Shown: piece after piece, positions 24,899 to 32,255 of the stretch
Numbering within the stretch: position 1 is the stretch's first letter
Layout of the letters: every line of letters starts with the position of its first letter
Origin: Nocardioides sp.
Lineage (GTDB): Bacteria; Actinomycetota; Actinomycetes; Propionibacteriales; Nocardioidaceae
Length of the DNA: 64,000 nucleotides
Reading direction: 5' to 3'
Assembly (NCBI GenBank): GCA_020636915.1
Contig: JACJWV010000003.1
Coordinates: 248,001 to 312,000 of the forward strand
Translations under genes and position numbers: made by a program
Notes under the pieces: model-generated
The model's input: the letters and a program-made list of their open reading frames with translations, nothing else
Told to the model about the DNA's origin: nothing
Database searches by the model: none

Positions 24899-26275
24899 CC
24901 CAGGGAGTGGTGGGGTTTGAGGTTCACCGGCGAGGCGTGCTGACGTAGGCGGCCACCGGCGGGATCTTCGGTGTGAAACGACCAAGCAACACACTGAAGG
25001 AGATCCACCGATGGCCTTGCCCCAGTCTGCCCTGTCCGAGTTGCTCGAGGCGTTCCGTGCCGGTGACGGCGTGGATCTGATCCGTGAATCGGTCCGCGTC
25101 GCGCTGCAGGAGCTGATCGAAGCCGAAGCGACCGAGAGGATCGGCGCAGCACCGTACGAACGCACCCCGGATCGGGTCACCGACCGCAACGGGCACCGAC
25201 CTCGGATGCTGTCGACCAAGGCCGGCGACGTCGAGCTACGGATCCCCAAGCTCCGCAAGGGGTCGTTCTTCCCGGTCATCCTCGAACCGCGGCGCCGCAT
25301 CGACCAGGCGCTGTACGCGGTGGTGATGGAGGCCTACGTCCACGGCGTCTCGACCCGCGCCGTGGACGATCTGGTCGAGGCCATGGGCGTCGACGCCGGG
25401 ATCAGCAAGTCCGAGGTGTCCCGGATCTGCGCCGGCCTCGACGAACAGGTGGGCGCGTTCCGCACCCGGTCCCTGGAGCACACCGAGTTCCCTTACGTCT
25501 ACCTCGACGCGACCTACCTCAACGTCCGCAACGCCACCGGCCAGGTGGTGTCCATGGCCGTCGTCGTGGCCACCGGGATCGCTGCCGACGGCTCCCGCGA
25601 GGTCCTCGGACTCGACGTCGGCGACAGCGAGGACGAGACCTTCTGGCGCGGCTTCCTGGTCGCGCTCAAGCAGCGCGGCCTGCACGGGGTGCGGCTAGTG
25701 ATCTCAGACCAGCACTCCGGGCTGGTCAAGGCACTCAAGCGGTCGTTCCAGGGCGCCTCGCACCAGCGGTGCCGGGTCCACTTCGCCCGCAACCTGCTCG
25801 CGCACGTGCCCAAGTCCCACACCGACATGGTCGCGGCGGTGTTCCGCACGGTCTTCGCCCAGCCCGACGCCGAGGCCGTCAGCACCGCGTGGGACGAGGT
25901 CCGCGACCAGCTCGCCAAGTCGTTCCCCAAGATCGGGCCGCTGATGGACGACGCCAAGGCCGAGGTACTCGCGTTCACCGCGTTCCCGCGGGCGCACTGG
26001 CAGAAGATCTGGTCCACCAACCCCCTCGAACGGGTCAACAAGGAGATCAAGCGCCGCGCCCGCGTAGTCGGGATCTTCCCCAACCCAGCCGCCGTCGTCA
26101 GGCTCGTCGGAGCCGTGCTGGCCGACATGCACGACGAATGGCAAGCCGGTGACCGCCGCTACCTATCCGAGGGATCCATGGCGCTGCTCTACCCCGACAG
26201 CGATACTGGAGACATCGCCGCCATCGAGGCCGGCGAGTAGGCACCGAGGATCACCTCAAAGCCCACCACCCCGCG
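24899..26275 (+). mobile_element. IS256-family insertion sequence
   Basis: The transposase gene is flanked by imperfect inverted repeats. Left GTGGTGGGGTTTGAGGT (24907-24923) pairs with the complement of ACCTCAAAGCCCACCAC (26253-26269), with one mismatch. Similarity extends a few bases outward. Total length is about 1.37 kb, normal for the family. No clear target duplication was found, which fits insertion followed by deletion of the rest of the IS21 element. Outer boundaries are approximate. Confidence 0.8.
25011..26240 (+). CDS. IS256-family (mutator-type) transposase
   Basis: The 409-residue protein is full length. The DDE residues are in YVYLDATYL (about residue 167), VISDQHSGL (about 233) and STNPLERVNKEIKRR (about 341). 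HQRCRVHFARNL carries the C...H motif between the second D and the E. The N-terminal DRNGHRPR segment is also typical. GAAGGAG precedes the ATG at 25011. The frame is intact with no internal stop, so the element may still be active. Confidence 0.95.
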   Translation: MALPQSALSELLEAFRAGDGVDLIRESVRVALQELIEAEATERIGAAPYERTPDRVTDRNGHRPRMLSTKAGDVELRIPKLRKGSFFPVILEPRRRIDQALYAVVMEAYVHGVSTRAVDDLVEAMGVDAGISKSEVSRICAGLDEQVGAFRTRSLEHTEFPYVYLDATYLNVRNATGQVVSMAVVVATGIAADGSREVLGLDVGDSEDETFWRGFLVALKQRGLHGVRLVISDQHSGLVKALKRSFQGASHQRCRVHFARNLLAHVPKSHTDMVAAVFRTVFAQPDAEAVSTAWDEVRDQLAKSFPKIGPLMDDAKAEVLAFTAFPRAHWQKIWSTNPLERVNKEIKRRARVVGIFPNPAAVVRLVGAVLADMHDEWQAGDRRYLSEGSMALLYPDSDTGDIAAIEAGE

Positions 26276-26449
26276 GGGCTCTGTCCCGCACGGCCCGTTG
26301 ATCGTTCCAATGTGAGCGTCCGGGTGCCGCGGGGTACGGTCGCCGCACCCTCGGGGTCGGAGCCGGGTCCGCACCGCCTCCGCGGGGGCCACCAGAGTCG
26401 CCGACAACGACGCCGTGCGAGCCACCGCGACCGCGCAAAGGAACCCGCC

Positions 26450-28324
26450 ATGACGGCCACCCAGGCATCTGCCACCGACACCTCGACCGGCACAGCGACC
26501 GGCACAGCGACCGGGTCCGCCCCGACGATGCACCAGGGCATCCTCGACTTCGTCGCCGAGGTCGCCGAGCTCACCCGGCCCGACCGCATCCACTGGTGCA
26601 CGGGCTCGGACGAGGAGTGGACCGAGCTCACCGACGCCCTCGTCTCGACGGGGACGTTCACCCGGCTGAACCCGGCGATCAAGCCGAACTCCTTCCACGC
26701 CGCGTCCGACCCGATCGACGTCGCCCGCGTCGAGGACCGCACCTACATCTGCTCCGTCGACGAGCGCGACGCCGGGCCCACCAACAACTGGATGGACCCC
26801 GAGCAGATGAAGGTCCTGATGCGCGACCTGTACCGGGGGTCGATGCGGGGCCGCACCATGTACGTCATCCCGTTCGTGATGGGCCACCTCGACGCCGAGG
26901 CGCCGATGTTCGGGATCGAGCTCACCGACTCGGCGTACGTCACCGCGTCGATGCGCGTGATGGCCCGGATGGGCACCGCCGTCCTGGACCGGATGACCGA
27001 GCTCGACGCCGGCCGCGGAGAACGCAACTTCGTGCCGTGCATCCACTCGGTCGGCCACCCGCTCGAGCCGGGCCAGGCCGACGTGTCCTGGCCGTGCAAC
27101 GACACCAAGTACATCGTGCAATTCCCCGAGGAGCGCGCGATCTGGTCCTACGGCTCGGGGTACGGCGGCAACGCGCTGCTCGGCAAGAAGTGCTACGCCC
27201 TGCGCATCGCGTCGGTGATGGCGCGCGACGAGGGCTGGCTCGCCGAGCACATGCTGATCCTCAAGCTGACCTCGCCCGAGGGCACGGTGAAGTACGTCGC
27301 CGCCGCGTTCCCGAGCGCCTGCGGCAAGACCAACCTCGCCATGCTCCAGCCCACGATCCCCGGCTGGAAGGTCGAGACGCTCGGCGACGACATCGCCTGG
27401 ATGCGGATCGGCGAGGACGGCCGGCTCTGGGCGGTGAACCCGGAGTACGGCTTCTTCGGGGTCGCACCCGGCACCAACGAGCACACCAACCCCAACGCGA
27501 TGAAGACCATCAACAAGGGCAACTCGGTCTTCACCAACGTCGCGCTCACCGAGGACGGCGACATCTGGTGGGAGGGCCTGGAGAACCCGCCGGCCCGCGC
27601 CACCTCGTGGAAGGGCGAGGAGTGGACGCCGGAGAGCGACGTCGTCTCCAGCCACCCCAACTCGCGCTACTGCACGCCGATCAAGCAGTGCGACATCCTC
27701 GCGCCGGAGTACGACGACCCGCGCGGTGTGCCGATCGACGCGATCCTCTTCGGCGGCCGTCGCAAGACGACCGTCCCGCTCGTCTTCGAGGCCCGCGACT
27801 GGACGCACGGCACCTTCCTCGGCGCGACGCTCTCCTCCGAGACCACCGCCGCCGCGGTCGGCGCGGTCGGCGTCGTCCGCCGTGACCCGATGGCGATGCT
27901 GCCCTTCATCGGCTACAACGCCGGCGACTACTTCAACCACTGGATCACCGTCGGCAAGGACAACGACGCCGCCAAGCTGCCGAAGATCTTCTACGTCAAC
28001 TGGTTCCGGCGTGACGACAGCGGCGACTTCCTCTGGCCGGGCTTCGGGGAGAACAGCCGGGTGCTCAAGTGGGTCGTCGAGCGCATCGACGGCCAGGCCG
28101 CCGCGGTCGAGACCCCGATCGGGCACGTCCCCGCGCCGGGCGCCCTGGACACCGAGGGCCTCGACATGACGGACGAGGCGCTCGCCGCCGCCCTCGCGGT
28201 GGACGTCGAGGAGTGGCAGGCCGAGCTCCCCCAGATCCAGGAGTGGTTCGAGAGGTTCGGCGACGACCTGCCCGCCGTCCTGTGGACCGAGCTCGACGGC
28301 CTGCGCGCACGTCTCGGCGGCTGA
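26450..28324 (+). CDS. pckG: Phosphoenolpyruvate carboxykinase (GTP), copy 2
   Basis: The 624-residue protein has the canonical GTP-PEPCK motifs: NSFHAASDPIDVARVEDRTY, the metal and substrate segment IWSYGSGYGGNALLGKKC, and a P-loop FPSACGKTNLAM at about 288-299 with the reactive cysteine. GDDIAWMRIG and DAILFGGRRKTTVPLVFEA follow. It makes PEP from oxaloacetate and GTP. The N-terminal 20 residues are Thr/Ala/Gly-rich and contain a short TGTATGTATGS repeat. AAAGGAACC lies upstream of the ATG. The IS256 right end is only about 175 bp upstream, so the promoter region may have been altered by the insertion. The sister copy at 17123 lacks the cysteine. Confidence 0.95.
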   Translation: MTATQASATDTSTGTATGTATGSAPTMHQGILDFVAEVAELTRPDRIHWCTGSDEEWTELTDALVSTGTFTRLNPAIKPNSFHAASDPIDVARVEDRTYICSVDERDAGPTNNWMDPEQMKVLMRDLYRGSMRGRTMYVIPFVMGHLDAEAPMFGIELTDSAYVTASMRVMARMGTAVLDRMTELDAGRGERNFVPCIHSVGHPLEPGQADVSWPCNDTKYIVQFPEERAIWSYGSGYGGNALLGKKCYALRIASVMARDEGWLAEHMLILKLTSPEGTVKYVAAAFPSACGKTNLAMLQPTIPGWKVETLGDDIAWMRIGEDGRLWAVNPEYGFFGVAPGTNEHTNPNAMKTINKGNSVFTNVALTEDGDIWWEGLENPPARATSWKGEEWTPESDVVSSHPNSRYCTPIKQCDILAPEYDDPRGVPIDAILFGGRRKTTVPLVFEARDWTHGTFLGATLSSETTAAAVGAVGVVRRDPMAMLPFIGYNAGDYFNHWITVGKDNDAAKLPKIFYVNWFRRDDSGDFLWPGFGENSRVLKWVVERIDGQAAAVETPIGHVPAPGALDTEGLDMTDEALAAALAVDVEEWQAELPQIQEWFERFGDDLPAVLWTELDGLRARLGG

Positions 28325-28350
28325 CCGACCCGCCCGACCCGGCGTACACC

Positions 28351-28381
28351 CAGGGGCCCCGTCAGGCTGACGGGGCCCCTG
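28351..28381 (+). terminator. Hairpin terminator after pckG copy 2
   Basis: CAGGGGCCCCGTCA (28351-28364) and TGACGGGGCCCCTG (28368-28381) form a perfect 14-bp stem with a 3-nt loop, 26 bp after the stop codon. No T-run follows. Confidence 0.75.
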
Positions 28382-28466
28382 GTCCAGTCACCTGTGGAAT
28401 CATCAGCCCCAGCAGTTGACGCACGCAGTGACGGTCGGGGGCTGGGTCGGAAGGAGAAGGCGCGGC

Positions 28467-29489
28467 GTGGAGACCTACGGTCCCGAGGACCGTGCCCTGT
28501 TCGAGTCCAGCGGCACCAAGCTCTACGAGGAGCTGGTGTCGACCGGTGGGCTGCCCGCCGAGGACCGCCGGCTGCTCAAGGGGGGCGAGTGGGCTGACGC
28601 CCTCGAGCAGCTCCGGGCGATGGGCCTGGCCCGGCTCTCGTCCGACAGCGCCCGCTGGGAGGCCCAGGACCCCTCGACCGTGCAGGCCCGGGTGGTGTCC
28701 CCCCTCGGCCAGGAGGGCGCCCGGCTGCTCAGCGAGTCCTCGCACTGGGCGAGCGCCTTCGGCTCGCTCACCCACGCCTGGCGCCGGGCACCGCAGGCCG
28801 TCGGCGCCGGTCCGTTCACCTACCTCCAGCGCGACCAGATCGACCCCTTCATCGCCGCCCAGGTCGCGGAGTGCGAGGAGGAGATGCTGACCGCGCAGCC
28901 CCAGGCGATCCGCGACCTGAAGCTGATGCCGATCGGACTCCTGCGCGACACGGCCCTGCTCGAGCGCGGCGCCCGGATCCGGACGCTCTACCAGCACAGC
29001 GCGCGGCGCAACAACGTCACCCGGGAGTACGTCGCCGAGGTGACCGAGCGCGGGGGCGAGGTCCGCACCCTCGACGAGTTCTTCAACCGGATGATCGTGA
29101 TCGACCGCCGGGTGGCGATCATCCCCAGCAAGGAGACCCACAACATCGCGCTCGCCGTGCGCGAGGCCTCCGTCGTCGCCTACCTCGTCGACGTGTTCGA
29201 GCGCTCCTGGGAGCGCGGGCGGCCGTTCACCAGCCGCGAGGCGTCGGTGATGAAGGACATCGCCGCCGAGCAGCGGTCGATGACCCTGCGGATGCTCATC
29301 GAGGGCCACTCCGACCCGGTGTCGGCCAAGCGCCTGGGCGTCAGTCCCCGGACCTACGCCGGCTACATCTCCGACCTCAAGGAGGAGTTCGAGGCTGAGA
29401 CCCGCTTCCAGCTCGGCTACACGATCGGGCGGCGCGGCATCACCGGCCAGGACGACGAGGACGACGCGGGCGCCACCACCGAGCAGTGA
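28467..29489 (+). CDS. HTH regulator: winged-helix N-terminus, TrmB-like middle, LuxR-like C-terminus
   Basis: The 340-residue protein starts at GTG 28467 with AAGGAG 10 nt upstream. The first 70 residues look like a winged helix (KLYEELVSTGGLPAEDRRLL). The middle (ARIRTLYQHSARRNNVTREY, then TLDEFFNRMIVIDRRVAII) resembles the sensor part of TrmB-type regulators. The end (HSDPVSAKRLGVSPRTYAGYI) is a helix-turn-helix like that of LuxR proteins. There is no receiver domain. It is convergent with a tiny secreted-peptide gene, about 140 bp apart. That gene's upstream region has an array of dyads, so the regulator and peptide may form one circuit. That link is inferred. Confidence 0.75.
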   Translation: METYGPEDRALFESSGTKLYEELVSTGGLPAEDRRLLKGGEWADALEQLRAMGLARLSSDSARWEAQDPSTVQARVVSPLGQEGARLLSESSHWASAFGSLTHAWRRAPQAVGAGPFTYLQRDQIDPFIAAQVAECEEEMLTAQPQAIRDLKLMPIGLLRDTALLERGARIRTLYQHSARRNNVTREYVAEVTERGGEVRTLDEFFNRMIVIDRRVAIIPSKETHNIALAVREASVVAYLVDVFERSWERGRPFTSREASVMKDIAAEQRSMTLRMLIEGHSDPVSAKRLGVSPRTYAGYISDLKEEFEAETRFQLGYTIGRRGITGQDDEDDAGATTEQ

Positions 29490-29496
29490 GCAGACG

Positions 29497-29534
29497 CGAC
29501 GAAGGGCAGCGACCCGAGTCACTGCCCTTCGTCG
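29497..29534. terminator. Hairpin after the HTH regulator gene
   Basis: CGACGAAGGGCAG (29497-29509) and CTGCCCTTCGTCG (29522-29534) are perfect 13-bp complements with a 12-nt loop. It starts 8 bp after the regulator stop and also lies downstream of the convergent peptide gene. Confidence 0.75.
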
Positions 29535-29628
29535 TGGAGGTCGAGCCAGGCCGGGGGGGTTTGGCACTGGGACCGAACAAGTGGGGGGTGAGTTGGGTCC
29601 CCGACTCGACCGAGCTTGCGTCAGCGTG

Positions 29629-29745
29629 TCACCGAACGGGGCGACCCCAAGTGCTGTCGGCGTGGGCCGGAGCCGAGACGGCCACGAGTCCGAAGCTGAG
29701 GGTCGCGGTGATGACCGCGACGGCTACCTTTCGCGCAATGTTCAT
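29629..29745 (-). CDS. Tiny secreted peptide (signal peptide plus nine-residue tail)
   Basis: A 38-codon gene starts at ATG 29745 with GGAGAGGG upstream. The product is MNIARKVAVAVITATLSFGL followed by VAVSAPAHA, a textbook signal peptide. Only DSTWGRPVR remains after the expected AHA cleavage. Nothing else is encoded before the TGA at 29629. A secreted nonapeptide with a central Trp-Gly is an attractive signal molecule, but similar ORFs could also be remnants. The leader runs about 66 nt from a possible -10 TACTAG. I recognise no characterised family. Confidence 0.6.
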   Translation of the reverse strand: MNIARKVAVAVITATLSFGLVAVSAPAHADSTWGRPVR

Positions 29746-29818
29746 GTTCCCTCTCCACCTCTTGCTCATCGGGCCCCACGGAAGACCCGGTGACACCAGT
29801 GTGGGCGAGGGCGACCGA

Positions 29819-29889
29819 CTAGTACGAACGGATGGCTGCCTCAAAAATGTGCATTGCACATTTCTGCAGCGGTTGCAGGTTCTTGCAAC
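29819..29889 (-). promoter_or_regulatory. Promoter region of the secreted peptide gene with TGCA dyads
   Basis: On the minus strand the order is GTTGCA-N6-TGCAAC (29889-29872), CTGCAG (29869-29864), the 19-bp perfect palindrome AAATGTGCAATGCACATTT (29863-29845), and a possible -10 TACTAG (29824-29819). The large palindrome touches the -35 position, as expected for an activator that contacts RNA polymerase. The stretch is clearly AT-richer than its surroundings. Binding by the neighbouring HTH protein is a guess from position. Confidence 0.5.
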
Positions 29890-29946
29890 GCGAGGGGTCC
29901 GGCGTGCGCCGCGGCCCCGTGCACGGATGTGCACGGGGCCGCGAGC

Positions 29947-30040
29947 TGGCGGAGGCGGAGGGATTTGAACCCTCGATGGGGTTGTAGCCCCAAACCCGCT
30001 TAGCAGGCGGGCGCCATAGACCGGACTAGGCGACGCCTCC
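29947..30040 (-). tRNA. tRNA-Ser (anticodon GCT)
   Basis: The minus strand folds as a class II tRNA. The acceptor stem GGAGGCG/CGCCTCC, the anticodon loop CTGCTAA and a long variable arm (GGGGCTACAACCCC region) are visible. The T loop is GGGTTCAAATCCC. The discriminator is G and CCA is encoded in the DNA. It reads AGC and AGU serine codons. Confidence 0.95.
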
Positions 30041-30153
30041 CGACAGCGCGCTCAGGCTACAAGGACGTCACCGCGGACGGCCAATCAGGGCCGCGGACGC
30101 CGCCCGGGCACCCAGACGCCCACCCGGGGGACCACCGGGCGATCGCCGGGCGA

Positions 30154-30624
30154 TCACAGGGGGCGCAGGCCGTGGCCGTGCTGGAGGTGCGCCTGGAGGT
30201 CGCGCACGAACTCCTCGCGGTCGGCGGCCAGCACCTGCACCGGGACGGTCGTCGTCCCCCCGTCCCGCAGCTTGAGCACGACCACCGGCGTACCCGACGG
30301 GGAGGCCGTGACGGCCTCCCGGACGGCGGTCCAGGGCGCCCGGTCGACGCCCACGCCGCGGACCAGGCGGACGCGGTAGCCGTCCTGCGCCAGGCGGACG
30401 ACGGGGAGCCGCAGCACGAGGATCGCCGCCCCGAGCACCGCGGCGACACCGACGAGGACCCCGGCCCCGAGCACGGCGACCGACAGGTCCAGGGCCGCCA
30501 CCAGCAGGGTGAGCACCAGGAGCAGCACGGCCAGGACGACGAGCAGCGCGCCCACGAACCGGGCGGCGAGAGCCGGCGCGAGCCGATAGTCGGACACCGG
30601 GGGGCCGGGGGCGTGCTGCTCCAT
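30154..30624 (-). CDS. PH-domain-like membrane protein
   Basis: The 156-residue protein has a short cytoplasmic start, two adjacent hydrophobic helices at about 20-70 (FVGALLVVLAVLLLVLTLLV and VAVLGAGVLVGVAAVLGAAI) and a C-terminal beta-rich domain. That domain (GYRVRLVRGVGVDRAPWTAV, VVVLKLRDGGTTTVPVQVL) fits the bacterial PH/DUF304-type fold. The start is ATG 30624. No enzymatic role is indicated; relatives are small membrane-anchored proteins of unknown use. It is divergent from the small helical protein at 30734. Confidence 0.65.
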   Translation of the reverse strand: MEQHAPGPPVSDYRLAPALAARFVGALLVVLAVLLLVLTLLVAALDLSVAVLGAGVLVGVAAVLGAAILVLRLPVVRLAQDGYRVRLVRGVGVDRAPWTAVREAVTASPSGTPVVVLKLRDGGTTTVPVQVLAADREEFVRDLQAHLQHGHGLRPL

Positions 30625-30733
30625 GTGTTGATTGAACAAGACACCGCATTTCCCGCCGTCACCGGGTTGTCGGGGGCCCTGCGGTGGGGCGACACTCGAA
30701 GTCTCCACCGCTCCGGGCCTCCGGGAGGTTCTC

Positions 30734-31117
30734 ATGACCGTCACCTCCATCGGGATGACAGGTGCGTTGCAGGGCCTTGCGCAGGTCCTGGAGAACTCCC
30801 GCCGGCCCGGAGCCCCCGACCAGCAGTGGCGCTGGGGCGTCCGTCAGCGGATGGCCGCGGTCCGCGACGCACTGGCCGCCGAGTCGGGCACCGCCCGCGA
30901 GGGAGCCTTCGCCGCCCGGGAGCTCGGGCTGGTGCGCGAGCGCGACGCGCTGCTCGCCCGGCTCAGCGCCTTGGGTCCCCGGGTGCTGGAGGACCCCGAC
31001 GTCGACGCGGTCCGCGCCCAGCTGCACCGGCTGCTGGTCGACATCTCCCACCACGTCCAGCGACAGCACGACCTGACCTACGACGAGCTCCAGCTCGACC
31101 TGGGCGGGTCGGAGTAG
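30734..31117 (+). CDS. Small helical protein of unknown function
   Basis: The 127-residue product is almost all alpha-helical and rich in Arg, Ala, Leu and Glu (WGVRQRMAAVRDALAAESGT, LGLVRERDALLARLSALGPR, LHRLLVDISHHVQRQHDLTY). It has no membrane segment or cysteine, and a coiled-coil or four-helix fold is likely. GGGAGG lies upstream of the ATG at 30734. I do not recognise the family. It stands alone between a divergent membrane protein gene and a tRNA gene. Confidence 0.65.
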   Translation: MTVTSIGMTGALQGLAQVLENSRRPGAPDQQWRWGVRQRMAAVRDALAAESGTAREGAFAARELGLVRERDALLARLSALGPRVLEDPDVDAVRAQLHRLLVDISHHVQRQHDLTYDELQLDLGGSE

Positions 31118-31203
31118 GCGACGGCGCCCGCCACCGCACGCCCCACGGCGCCCCGGAGCGGCTCTCCTAGACTGTCCCGCGTGTCCCGGCCCGGCCGGGC
31201 CAC

Positions 31204-31288
31204 GGAGGGGTGCCGGAGTGGCCGATCGGAACCGCCTTGAAAGCGGTCGTAGGGAGACCTACCGCGGGTTCGAATCCCGCCCCCTCTG
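31204..31288 (+). tRNA. tRNA-Ser (anticodon TGA)
   Basis: This is a class II fold with acceptor GGAGGGG/CCCCTCT (one G-U pair at the end), anticodon loop CTTGAAA and a long variable arm GTAGGGAGACCTAC. The T loop is GGGTTCGAATCCC. CCA is not encoded, unlike the tRNA-Ser 1.2 kb upstream. TAGACT at about 31168 may be the -10 box. It reads UCA and other UCN codons. Confidence 0.95.
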
Positions 31289-31314
31289 CGTCAGGCCCTG
31301 CGTCAGACCCTGCG

Positions 31315-31548
31315 TCAGGTCAGGACCACCTCGACCAGCACGTCGCCCTCCTGGACGACGTCGCCGGGCGCGACCTTGACCGCCCGGACCGTGCCCGGGG
31401 CCTCGAGCAGCACCGGGATCTCCATCTTCATCGACTCCAGCAGCACGACGGTGTCGCCGGCGGCGACGGCGTCGCCGGGGGCGACGGCCACGCTCATGAC
31501 GTTCGCCACCATCTCCGCCACGATCTCGGTCACCTGCTCGCGCGCCAT
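31315..31548 (-). CDS. Biotinyl/lipoyl-domain carrier protein
   Basis: The 77-residue protein is a single biotinyl domain. It has ESMKMEIPV with the modified lysine in the MKM motif, preceded by VAVAPGDAVAAGDTVVLL and followed by GTVRAVKVAPGDVVQEGDVLV. It serves as a swinging-arm carrier for a biotin-dependent carboxylase, carrying CO2 on biotin. No carboxylase subunits are next to it, so its partner is elsewhere in the genome. It is divergent from the yecM gene. Confidence 0.9.
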   Translation of the reverse strand: MAREQVTEIVAEMVANVMSVAVAPGDAVAAGDTVVLLESMKMEIPVLLEAPGTVRAVKVAPGDVVQEGDVLVEVVLT

Positions 31549-31620
31549 GCAGCGAACCTAGCCGTTACCCGCAGGTACCCCGGAACCGCGCCGTACGCTG
31601 ACGGCCGGGAGGTGGTGGCG

Positions 31621-32229
31621 ATGACCGATCCGGTGAGTGATGCGGTGGGCGACGTCATCGGGGACTACCGGGCGTTCGCCGCTCAGCAGCGCGACCGCCT
31701 GCTCGACCGCGGCATCGACATCAGCCCCTACCCGCTGAGCCACCTCGCCGTCCGCGTCCCGGAGTGGGACCAGTACGTGCAGGTGCGCGGCCTCCTCGAG
31801 CGGCACGCGGTCACCACGAGCGAGAACGTCTGGAACGGCCGGCCGATCGCCCTGATCGTCCCTGCCGAGCCGCTCGAGGTCCTCGACGGCAAGACGGTCC
31901 CGCTCATCGAGCTCATCCCGCCCGTGCACCAGCGCGTCTACAAGATGGGCCTCGAACACCTCGGGGTCGTGGTCGGCGACACCTTCGACGCGTTCGTCGA
32001 CGCCCACAAGCCCGTGCTGACCGGGCAGCAGTTCCAGGGCCCGAACAGCACGCCCGACCCGGTCTACATCCTCTTCGAGGACTTCACCCACGTGAAGTTC
32101 TACCGGCTCTCGCTGAGGGACTCGGTCGAGCTCGACGCCGGCCCCTTCGCCGAGGGGTTCCACCACGTCGACGACTGGGTGCCCCAGCGGCTCGTGACCG
32201 CGACCGGCCCGAACCCGCTACCGCGCTGA
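31621..32229 (+). CDS. YecM-family VOC-like protein
   Basis: The 202-residue protein matches the YecM family, a single-domain fold related to vicinal-oxygen-chelate proteins. Matching features are LSHLAVRVPEWDQYVQVRGL, NGRPIALIV, and VPLIELIPP with KMGLEHLGVVVG. Histidines in SHLAV and LEHLG and the glutamate in IELIPP are likely metal ligands. The function of YecM is unknown. GGGAGGTGG lies upstream of the ATG at 31621. A TACGCT box further upstream could be the -10. Confidence 0.8.
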   Translation: MTDPVSDAVGDVIGDYRAFAAQQRDRLLDRGIDISPYPLSHLAVRVPEWDQYVQVRGLLERHAVTTSENVWNGRPIALIVPAEPLEVLDGKTVPLIELIPPVHQRVYKMGLEHLGVVVGDTFDAFVDAHKPVLTGQQFQGPNSTPDPVYILFEDFTHVKFYRLSLRDSVELDAGPFAEGFHHVDDWVPQRLVTATGPNPLPR

Positions 32230-32255
32230 CCGACCCCCGCGGCGGCCGGGGGTCC

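Noticed and set aside
31287..31319. Three CTGCGTCAG repeats after tRNA-Ser(TGA)
   Set aside because: They are too short and too few for a CRISPR or regulatory array and overlap the end of the biotinyl carrier gene. Slippage is the simplest reason.
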